This document shows positions 1 to 7,576 of a DNA stretch of 64,000 bases, one piece after another; the first letter of the stretch is position 1, and every line of letters begins with the position of its first letter. Origin of the DNA: Mycobacterium sp. SMC-4 (GTDB lineage Bacteria; Actinomycetota; Actinomycetes; Mycobacteriales; Mycobacteriaceae); the NCBI RefSeq assembly GCF_025263265.1, contig NZ_CP079869.1, forward strand, positions 2,418,001 through 2,482,000. Reading direction: 5' to 3'. The notes under the pieces were generated by a model. The model worked only from the letters and a program-made list of their open reading frames with translations, searched no databases and was not told where the DNA came from. A program made the translations under genes and the position numbers.

Positions 1-2975
1 TCAAGCCCTACCTGCGGCCGGTCGACGAGGGCGGCGAGGGCACCGGGCCGGGGGACCTGGTACAGGCCTGGGTCCAAAACTTCGCCATCGCACCCGGCAC
101 CCCCATCATCGAGTTCCTGGTTGCGCTCAACCGCGCGGTCAACGCTGACGTCGGCTACAGCGTCCGGATGGAGCCCGGCGTGCAGACACCGGACACCACA
201 TTGCGTACCGGCATCGGGTCATGCCGCGACTCAGCCTGGCTGCTGGTGTCGATTCTTCGCCAGCTCGGCCTGGCCGCCCGGTTCGTGTCGGGATATCTGG
301 TGCAGCTGACCTCCGACGTAGTGGTGCTCGACGGACCGAGCGGCCCCGATGCGGACTTCACCGACCTGCATGCCTGGACCGAGGTGTACGTCCCGGGCGC
401 AGGCTGGATCGGTTTGGACCCGACGTCGGGGCTGTTCGCCGGTGAGGGGCACATTCCGCTGGCCGCCACCCCCCATCCGGAGTCGGCGGCACCGATCACC
501 GGTGCGACCGAGCCGTGTGAAACCACAATGGAATTCAGCAACCTCGTGACCAGAGTGCACGAGGACCCGCGGGTCACCCTGCCCTACACCGAGTCGGCAT
601 GGGCGGCGATCACCGCCCTCGGCCACCGCGTCGACGACCGGTTGGCGGCGGCCGACGTGCGACTGACCGTGGGCGGTGAGCCGACATTCGTGTCCGTCGA
701 CAACCAAACCGCGCCGGAATGGACCACCGACGCCGACGGCGCGCACAAGCGCGAGCGTGCCTCGGCCCTGGCGGCCAGGCTGAAGAAGGTGTGGGCGCCG
801 CACGGACTGATACAGCGCAACCAGGGCAAGTGGTACCCGGGTGAACCGCTTCCGCGGTGGCAGATCGGCGTGTTGTGGCGCACCGACGGGTTGCCAATGT
901 GGGACGACGAGGAGCTACTGGCCGACCCGTGGCCCGAACAACCGAACACCACCGTGGCGCCGGCCGACGCCGCATATCGGTTGCTGCGCGCGGTCGCCGA
1001 CGGGCTTGAACTACCCGACGGCCAGATTCGTCCGGCGTATGAGGATCCGCTGAGCCGCCTGCTGGCTGCCGTACGTCAACCTGACGGTGACCCGGTCGCC
1101 GCCGGGGACGATCTGCAGACCGACACAGCACAGGCGCGCGCGGCACTGCTGGCTCGGCTGGATGCGCCGGTCACCGAGCCTGCGGCGTTCGTGCTGCCGC
1201 TGCATCGGCGTGACGACGACACCGGTTGGGCCAGCGCGAACTGGCGATTGCGCCGCGGACGCATCGTCCTGGTCGAAGGTGACTCGCCGGCCGGTCTACG
1301 GCTGCCGCTGGACTCGATCAGCTGGGCCGACCCGCGGCCGGCCTTCGATGCCGACCCGCTGCACCGGCGCGCTGCCCTGGAGTACGCCGACGAGGCCGCG
1401 ACGGCGCTCGTCGACGACGCTGACGACGCACCGACAACCGCCCTGGTCGCCGAGATCCGCGGTGGACTGCTGTATGTGTTCTTGCCTCCCGCCGAGGAGT
1501 TGGAGCATTTCATAGACCTCGTGCACCGTGTCGAGGTGGCAGCCGCCACGATCGACTGCCCGGTGGTGGTGGAAGGCTACGGGCCGCCCGCCGACCCACG
1601 CCTGCGGTCGATGACCATCACCCCCGACCCCGGTGTCATCGAGGTCAACGTGGCGCCGACGGCGGGCTTCGCCGAGCAGTCCGGCCAGCTCGAGGTGCTC
1701 TACGACCAGGCGCGACAGGTGCGCCTGTGCACCGAGTCCTTTGATGTCGACGGCAGTCACGGCGGTACCGGGGGCGGAAATCACATCACCCTGGGCGGGA
1801 TCACGCCCGCGGACTCTCCGCTGTTGCGGCGCCCAGACTTGCTGGTCTCGCTACTGACCTACTGGCAACGCCACCCATCACTGTCCTACCTGTTCGCCGG
1901 ACGGTTCATCGGGACCACATCGCAGGCACCGCGGGTCGACGAAGGCCGACCCGAGTCGCTCTACGAGCTGGAGATCGCATTCGCCGAGATAGCCCGATTG
2001 TGCCGTGGTGGGGGAGACGCCGCGTGGGTTGTCGACCGGGCTTTGCGTCACCTGCTCACCGACATCACCGGCAACACCCACCGCGCAGAGTTCTGCATCG
2101 ACAAGCTCTACAGCCCCGACAGCGCCCGTGGCCGGCTCGGCTTGCTGGAGTTGCGCGGTTTCGAGATGCCGCCGCACCACCAGATGGCGATGGTGCAGTC
2201 ACTGCTGGTGCGTTCGTTGGTCGCCTGGTTCTGGGACGAGCCCCTGCGGGCTCCGCTGATTCGACACGGCGCCAATCTGCACGGGCGCTATCTATTGCCC
2301 CACTTCCTCATCCACGATATCGCCGAGGTCGCCGCGGACCTTCGGGCCCATGGCATCGAATTCGACACCAGCTGGCTTGACCCGTTCACCGAGTTCCGGT
2401 TCCCCCGCATCGGCACCGCTGTGTTCGGCGGGGTCGAAATCGAACTGCGCGGGGCAATCGAACCGTGGAACGTGCTCGGCGAGGAAGCAACCGCCGGCGG
2501 CGCCGCCCGCTACGTCGACTCGTCGGTGGAACGTCTGCAGGTACGACTCATCGGCGCCGACCGCCAGCGGTTCCTGGTGACCGTCAACGGCTTCCCGATT
2601 CCGCTGTTGGCCACCGACAACCCAGATATCCAGGTCGGTGGCGTCCGCTACCGCGCCTGGCAACCCCCGAGCGCGCTGCATCCGACCATCACCGTCGACG
2701 GGCCGCTGCGGTTCGAACTGATCGACATTGCTGCTGCAGTGTCGCGGGGCGGCTGCACTTATCACGTTGCGCACCCGGGCGGACGGTCGTATGACACCCC
2801 GCCCGTCAACGCTGTCGAGGCAGAGTCGCGTCGGGCGCGGCGATTCGAGGCGGGCGGATTCACCCCGGGACCGGTCGACGTCGCAGCGTTGCGCGAGCAG
2901 CAGGCACGGCAGTCGACCGACGTGGGCGCGCCGGGCATTCTCGACCTGCGGCGAGTGCGTACCGTGCTGCAGTGA
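1..2975 (+). CDS. DUF2126 transglutaminase-like / predicted amidoligase protein (5' truncated)
   Basis: The reading frame is open from base 3 at the window edge, so the N-terminus lies upstream. The visible part, about 990 residues, matches M. tuberculosis Rv2566-type proteins. A transglutaminase-like cysteine-protease fold is seen early: Cys in GSCRDSAW (near base 220), His in DLHAWTEV (near 365) and Asp in GLDPTSG (near 418). A second, larger domain carries a Gly/His-rich motif (DGSHGGTGGGNHITLGG, about bases 1747-1797) that I read as a metal/nucleotide-binding loop of a ligase-type fold; this is inference. It overlaps the next gene by 4 bp and is the first visible member of a four-gene operon. 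Comparative genomics has linked DUF2126, permuted ATP-grasp/alpha-E and transglutaminase genes into a predicted peptide-ligation/hydrolysis system. Its substrate is not known. Identity is confident; biochemical role is not. Confidence 0.85.
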   Translation, partial: KPYLRPVDEGGEGTGPGDLVQAWVQNFAIAPGTPIIEFLVALNRAVNADVGYSVRMEPGVQTPDTTLRTGIGSCRDSAWLLVSILRQLGLAARFVSGYLVQLTSDVVVLDGPSGPDADFTDLHAWTEVYVPGAGWIGLDPTSGLFAGEGHIPLAATPHPESAAPITGATEPCETTMEFSNLVTRVHEDPRVTLPYTESAWAAITALGHRVDDRLAAADVRLTVGGEPTFVSVDNQTAPEWTTDADGAHKRERASALAARLKKVWAPHGLIQRNQGKWYPGEPLPRWQIGVLWRTDGLPMWDDEELLADPWPEQPNTTVAPADAAYRLLRAVADGLELPDGQIRPAYEDPLSRLLAAVRQPDGDPVAAGDDLQTDTAQARAALLARLDAPVTEPAAFVLPLHRRDDDTGWASANWRLRRGRIVLVEGDSPAGLRLPLDSISWADPRPAFDADPLHRRAALEYADEAATALVDDADDAPTTALVAEIRGGLLYVFLPPAEELEHFIDLVHRVEVAAATIDCPVVVEGYGPPADPRLRSMTITPDPGVIEVNVAPTAGFAEQSGQLEVLYDQARQVRLCTESFDVDGSHGGTGGGNHITLGGITPADSPLLRRPDLLVSLLTYWQRHPSLSYLFAGRFIGTTSQAPRVDEGRPESLYELEIAFAEIARLCRGGGDAAWVVDRALRHLLTDITGNTHRAEFCIDKLYSPDSARGRLGLLELRGFEMPPHHQMAMVQSLLVRSLVAWFWDEPLRAPLIRHGANLHGRYLLPHFLIHDIAEVAADLRAHGIEFDTSWLDPFTEFRFPRIGTAVFGGVEIELRGAIEPWNVLGEEATAGGAARYVDSSVERLQVRLIGADRQRFLVTVNGFPIPLLATDNPDIQVGGVRYRAWQPPSALHPTITVDGPLRFELIDIAAAVSRGGCTYHVAHPGGRSYDTPPVNAVEAESRRARRFEAGGFTPGPVDVAALREQQARQSTDVGAPGILDLRRVRTVLQ

Positions 2976-5602
2976 TGGTTCTCCCCGCGACTGGTCCAAG
3001 CCACTTCGACGACCCGCTGGCGCCTTACCGTCGGCTGCGGGCGCAGCAGGTGCTGTTCGACCTGCAGGCCGGTGGACCGGCCGGTGACCACGACGAATTC
3101 GTCGACGCGGCAGGCGATGTGCGTCCTGCCTGGCAGGAGCTTGCCGACGGGATCCGGGACCGGGGACGCGGCGGCCTGCAGCGCCTGCGAGCCGCGGTCC
3201 GCGACTTGGTCGACAACGACGGCATCACCTACATCCATGTCGACGATGCCACCGCCGACCCCGACGCCGGGCCGATGCCGATCCCGTGGCGATTGGATCC
3301 GCTGCCGCTGGTGATCTCGGCAACCGATTGGGACAGCCTGGAAGCGGGCCTGGTGCAGCGCTCGCGCCTGCTCGACGCGGTGCTCAGTGATATCTACGGA
3401 TCCCAACGCGTCATCACCGGGGGAGTGCTGCCGCCGCAGCTACTGTTTGCCCACCCGGGCTATCAACGCGCTGCCCACGGGATCGCGGTGCCCGGCAGGC
3501 ACCAGCTGTTCCTGCACGGTTGTGACGTCAGCCGCACCCGGTCGGGTGAATTCCTGGTCAATGCCGACTGGACCCAAGCCCCGTCTGGGGCCGGATACGC
3601 GCTGGCCGGCCGGCGGGTGATCGCGCATGCGGTCCCTGACCTCTACGAGCAGATCGCGCCGCGCCCCACCGCGCCCTGGGCACAGGCGTTGCGATTGGCG
3701 CTCATCGATGCCGCCCCGGAATCGGCCGAGGAGCCGGTGGTGGTCGTGCTCAGCCCCGGCATTCACTCCGAAACCGCTTTCGATCAAGCCTATCTGGCCA
3801 GTGTGCTGGGCGTCCCGCTGGTCGAGAGTGCCGACCTTGTGGTGCGCGACGGCAAGCTGTGGATGCGCTCGATGGGGACCCTCGAACGTGTCGACGTGGT
3901 GTTGCGGCGCGTCGACGCCGACTACGCCGATCCGCTCGACCTGCGCGCCGAATCCCGGCTGGGTGTCGCGGGCCTGGTCGAGGCATTGCGCCGCGGATCG
4001 GTGACCGTGGTCAACACGCTCGGCAGCGGCATTCTGGAAAGCGCTGGCCTGCAGCGGTTTCTGCCGGTCATGGCACAGGCGCTGCTCGGTGAGACACCGC
4101 TACTGGCCACCCAACCGATGTACTGGGGCGGCATCGATGTCGAGCGCTCCCACCTGCTGGCCAATCTTTCGACGCTGCTGATCCGACCCGTCACCGCAGG
4201 GACGGCGATTGTCGGCCCGGAACTGTCGGCTTCCCGTCGTGAACAATTGGCAGCGGCGATCGCGGCCGAACCCTGGCAGTGGGTCGGCCAGGACCTGCCG
4301 GAATTCTCTTCGGCACCGGCGGCTTTCGCCGCCGGTTCGGTGTCCTCATCGAGCATCGGGGCGCGGTTGTTCACCGTCGCCCAACGGGGCGGCTATGCGC
4401 CGATGATCGGAGGCCTGGGTTATGTCCTGGCCCCGGGCACCGCAGCCTATCGGCTCGACACCGTGGCCGCCAAGGATGTTTGGGTTCGGATGGCACCCAG
4501 AGCCACGGCTGAAAAGCGGGCAGAGGCCACTGGACTGCCGCCGATGGCCCGCTCCAGCCCGACTCGCGAAGTCAGCTCACCCCGCGTGCTCTCCGATCTG
4601 TTCTGGATCGGCCGCTACGCCGAACGCGCCGAGCACATGGCGCGACTGCTGACCGTCACCCGTGAGCGCCACCACGAGTTCCGGCACCGCCAACCAACCG
4701 AAGGCAGCGAATGCGTGCCGGTACTGCTCACCGCGCTGGCGGACCTCACCGGCGTCGGTGCCGACGACGATGTCGACGAGATGGTGGCCACGGCCTGGTC
4801 CACGTTATGGTCGCTGACTGCCGACCGGCACCGTCCCGGCTCGTTGGCCCAATCGATCGAACGTCTCGGGTTGGCCGCTCGCTCCGTACGCGACCAGATG
4901 TCCAACGACACCTGGATGGTGCTGTCAGCGGTGGAGCGGGCGCTGCTGCAGGCGCCTGAGCAACCGCCGGAGTCGAAAGTTGAAGGCGAGGCTTTCCTGT
5001 CGACGACGAACAACCTGGCACTGGCAGGGATGCTGGCGCTGTCGGGAATGTTCGCCGAATCGATGGTGCACGATGTCGGATGGACGATGATGGACATCGG
5101 CAAGAGGATCGAGCGGGGCCTGGCGCTGACCGCGCTGTTGCGGACGACCCTGACGGCGGCGCGCGGACCCGGTGCCGAACAAACGATCATCGAGTCGACG
5201 TTGGTGGTGTGTGAGTCGTTGGTGATCTATCGCAGGCGCAACCCGGGAAAGGTGAGCGTGGCCGGGGTGGCCGAGTTGGTGTTGTTCGACGTGGCCAATC
5301 CGCGTTCACTGGCGTATCAGCTCGACCGGGTGCGGGCCGATTTGCGGACGCTGCCCGGTGCCTCTGGGTCCTCGCGACCGGAGCGGATGGTCGACGAGAT
5401 CGCCGCACGGTTGCGGCGCATCGAACCCGACGAACTGGAGGACATCAACGCCGAGGGCCGCCGCACCGATCTCGACGGATTGCTCGCTGCCACGCACCGC
5501 GATCTGCGCGAGGTGGCCGGCGTCATCAGCTCCACCCACCTGTCGCTACCGGGCGGCATGCAGCCGTTGTGGGGACCCGACCGGCGCCGCCTGGTGCCAT
5601 GA
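2972..5602 (+). CDS. Circularly permuted ATP-grasp plus alpha-E domain protein
   Basis: An 876-residue homologue of Rv2567. The N-terminal about 480 residues are a circularly permuted type-2 ATP-grasp (DUF404/DUF407): RPVTAGTAIVGPE and the Gly-rich segment around bases 4300-4440 are typical. The C-terminal about 320 residues form the helical alpha-E domain, which begins at SPRVLSDLFWIGRYAERAEHMARL-type sequence (about base 4580). The fused order is usual for actinobacteria, whereas other phyla often encode the halves separately. ATP-grasp enzymes ligate carboxylates to amines or thiols, so with the flanking transglutaminases a peptide or amide-bond forming role is predicted. Start GTG 2972 (or ATG 2975) overlaps the upstream stop, and the stop overlaps the next ATG (ATGA), so translation is probably coupled. 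The actual substrate is unknown. Confidence 0.88.
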   Translation: MMVLPATGPSHFDDPLAPYRRLRAQQVLFDLQAGGPAGDHDEFVDAAGDVRPAWQELADGIRDRGRGGLQRLRAAVRDLVDNDGITYIHVDDATADPDAGPMPIPWRLDPLPLVISATDWDSLEAGLVQRSRLLDAVLSDIYGSQRVITGGVLPPQLLFAHPGYQRAAHGIAVPGRHQLFLHGCDVSRTRSGEFLVNADWTQAPSGAGYALAGRRVIAHAVPDLYEQIAPRPTAPWAQALRLALIDAAPESAEEPVVVVLSPGIHSETAFDQAYLASVLGVPLVESADLVVRDGKLWMRSMGTLERVDVVLRRVDADYADPLDLRAESRLGVAGLVEALRRGSVTVVNTLGSGILESAGLQRFLPVMAQALLGETPLLATQPMYWGGIDVERSHLLANLSTLLIRPVTAGTAIVGPELSASRREQLAAAIAAEPWQWVGQDLPEFSSAPAAFAAGSVSSSSIGARLFTVAQRGGYAPMIGGLGYVLAPGTAAYRLDTVAAKDVWVRMAPRATAEKRAEATGLPPMARSSPTREVSSPRVLSDLFWIGRYAERAEHMARLLTVTRERHHEFRHRQPTEGSECVPVLLTALADLTGVGADDDVDEMVATAWSTLWSLTADRHRPGSLAQSIERLGLAARSVRDQMSNDTWMVLSAVERALLQAPEQPPESKVEGEAFLSTTNNLALAGMLALSGMFAESMVHDVGWTMMDIGKRIERGLALTALLRTTLTAARGPGAEQTIIESTLVVCESLVIYRRRNPGKVSVAGVAELVLFDVANPRSLAYQLDRVRADLRTLPGASGSSRPERMVDEIAARLRRIEPDELEDINAEGRRTDLDGLLAATHRDLREVAGVISSTHLSLPGGMQPLWGPDRRRLVP

Positions 5603-6498
5603 CCGGCCGGTGTTACGAGATCGTCCACCGCACCGAGTACCGCTACTCCGACGTGGTGACCAGTTCCTATGGCCGCGGCTTCCTGACGCCGCGCGACCTG
5701 GCCCGTCAGCGCTGCCTGTCTCACGAACTGGCCATCGACCCGGTCCCCGACGACAGCTCGACCAGCCGTGACGTGTACGGCAACGTCAGCTCGTACTTCC
5801 ATGTGGCCCGGCCGCACCGGGCGCTGTCGATCATCAGCACGTCAGTGGTGCAGGTCGACCCGCCCCCGGCCGATCTGTACCAAGGTCCCTCAGCGCGCGC
5901 GCCGTGGGAGATTGCCCGTCCAGTCGGCGCCGACGGGGCGCGGGCTGTGGAGTTCACGCTCGACTTGCAACCACCCGAGATCACCGACGAATTGCGCGCC
6001 TACGCGGCACCGAGTTTCGTCTCCGGGCGCCCGCTGATCGACGTGCTCCGCGACTTGACGACGCGCATTTACCGGGATTTCACCTACCGCACGGGGTCGA
6101 CCACGGTGTCGACCAAGGTCAGCGAGGTTTTGGCTGCGCGGGAAGGGGTATGTCAGGACTTCGCGCGGCTCGCGATCGGATGCCTGCGTGCCAACGGTCT
6201 GGCAGCCAGTTACGTCTCGGGGTATCTGGCTACCGACCCTCCACCGGGGAAGGAGCGCATGGTGGGCATCGATGCGACGCATGCCTGGGCTTCGGTCTGG
6301 ACGCCGCAGAACGTGTGGCTCGGGTTGGACCCGACCAACGACCAGATGGTCGATGAGCGCTACATCACAGTGGCTTTCGGCCGTGACTACGCCGACGTGC
6401 CTCCGTTACGCGGGATCATCTACACCGAGTCGGAGCGCAGTGTCATCGACGTGTCGGTCGATGTGGCCCCGTGGGGCGGGACGGTGCGTGGTGCGTGA
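5599..6498 (+). CDS. Transglutaminase-like cysteine peptidase family protein
   Basis: A 299-residue protein of the Rv2569c type. It has a bacterial transglutaminase-like N-terminal beta domain (MTGRCYEIVHRTEYRYSDVV...) followed by a transglutaminase core. The catalytic triad is visible as Cys in EGVCQDFARL (about base 6150), His in DATHAWASVW (about 6280) and Asp in GLDPTND (about 6330). ATG 5599 was chosen because it forms an ATGA overlap with the preceding stop and gives the family N-terminus; an in-frame GTG at 5569 would only add upstream residues. The core probably hydrolyses or transfers on gamma-glutamyl or isopeptide bonds, with the ATP-grasp and DUF2126 partners making the product. 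No signal peptide is visible, so it is probably cytoplasmic. Confidence 0.88.
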   Translation: MTGRCYEIVHRTEYRYSDVVTSSYGRGFLTPRDLARQRCLSHELAIDPVPDDSSTSRDVYGNVSSYFHVARPHRALSIISTSVVQVDPPPADLYQGPSARAPWEIARPVGADGARAVEFTLDLQPPEITDELRAYAAPSFVSGRPLIDVLRDLTTRIYRDFTYRTGSTTVSTKVSEVLAAREGVCQDFARLAIGCLRANGLAASYVSGYLATDPPPGKERMVGIDATHAWASVWTPQNVWLGLDPTNDQMVDERYITVAFGRDYADVPPLRGIIYTESERSVIDVSVDVAPWGGTVRGA

Positions 6499-7576
6499 TT
6501 TCACCTGCCCGAATTGTGGACAGCGGCTGGCATTCGAGAACTCGGTGTGCCTGAGTTGTGGTAGTGCCCTAGGTTTTTCGATTGAAGACATGGCCCTGTT
6601 GGTGATCGCCCCGGCCGAGGAAAGCGAACACGCCGGCGCCGTCGACGAGGGCCAGTATCAACTGTGTGCGAATCTGCATCTGGCCGAATGCAACTGGCTG
6701 GTCGAGAAGGGTCCGATCGCCAGGTTGTGTGCGTCGTGCGCGTTGACCCGAACCCGGCCCAACGACGCCGACACCATCGCGCTGGCGGCGTTCGCGACTG
6801 CCGAGCGAGCCAAGCGCCGGCTGATCGCCGAATTGCACGAGCTGAAATTGCCGATCGTCGGCCGAGACCTCGACCCCGACTTCGGGCTGGCGTTCGACCT
6901 GCTGTCGAGTCAGTTCGAGAAGGTGTTCACCGGCCACGCCAATGGTGTGATCACCCTCGACCTCGCCGAAGGTGACGATGTACACCGCGAACAGTTGCGC
7001 ATCTCGATGGACGAGCCGTACCGCACCTTGCTCGGACACTTTCGCCACGAGATCGGGCACTACTACTTCTATCGCCTGATCGGCACGTCTCCGCAGTACT
7101 TGGAGCGCTCGACCGAGTTGTTCGGCGACCCCGAGCTCGACTACCAGGCAGCGCTGGACCGCCACTACAGTCAAGGTGCCCCCGCGGGCTGGGAAGAGGA
7201 CTTCGTATCCTCCTATGCCACCATGCATCCCGCCGAGGACTGGGCCGAGACCTTCGCGCATTACCTGCACATCCGCGACACCCTCGATACTGCCGCGGCG
7301 TTCGGATTCGCCCCGGCCACTGCGACCTACGACCGCCGGGTGCTGGGACCCAGTGGATTCGACACCATCATCGACATGTGGCTGCCGTTGTCCTGGGCGC
7401 TGAACATGGTCAACCGCTCGATGGGCAAAGACGACCTGTACCCGTTCGTGTTGCCGCCTCCGGTGCTGGAGAAGATGCGCTTCATCCACACGGTGATCGA
7501 CGACGTGATTTCTGACCCGGCAAAGCTGGCCGAAGCCGGCGCGCCGGCGCAGACGCAGGAACAACAGCTGGGTTAG
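6491..7576 (+). CDS. Zinc-ribbon, HExxH putative zinc metallopeptidase
   Basis: A 361-residue Rv2568c-type protein. An N-terminal zinc ribbon is formed by Cys6/Cys9 and Cys20/Cys23 (CPNCG...CLSCG), and the metallopeptidase signature HEIGH lies at residues 186-190 with a downstream Glu-rich helix (EDWAETFAHYLH) that can supply the third ligand. GTG 6491 overlaps the upstream gene by 8 bp and begins exactly before the first zinc knuckle; a longer in-frame reading back to 6188 is only overlap with the previous gene. It closes the ligase/transglutaminase operon. In M. tuberculosis the two last genes, as I recall, run opposite to the first two, while here all four are co-directional. The substrate is unknown; a peptidase that matures or removes the operon's peptide product is a reasonable inference. 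Confidence 0.85.
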   Translation: MRDFTCPNCGQRLAFENSVCLSCGSALGFSIEDMALLVIAPAEESEHAGAVDEGQYQLCANLHLAECNWLVEKGPIARLCASCALTRTRPNDADTIALAAFATAERAKRRLIAELHELKLPIVGRDLDPDFGLAFDLLSSQFEKVFTGHANGVITLDLAEGDDVHREQLRISMDEPYRTLLGHFRHEIGHYYFYRLIGTSPQYLERSTELFGDPELDYQAALDRHYSQGAPAGWEEDFVSSYATMHPAEDWAETFAHYLHIRDTLDTAAAFGFAPATATYDRRVLGPSGFDTIIDMWLPLSWALNMVNRSMGKDDLYPFVLPPPVLEKMRFIHTVIDDVISDPAKLAEAGAPAQTQEQQLG

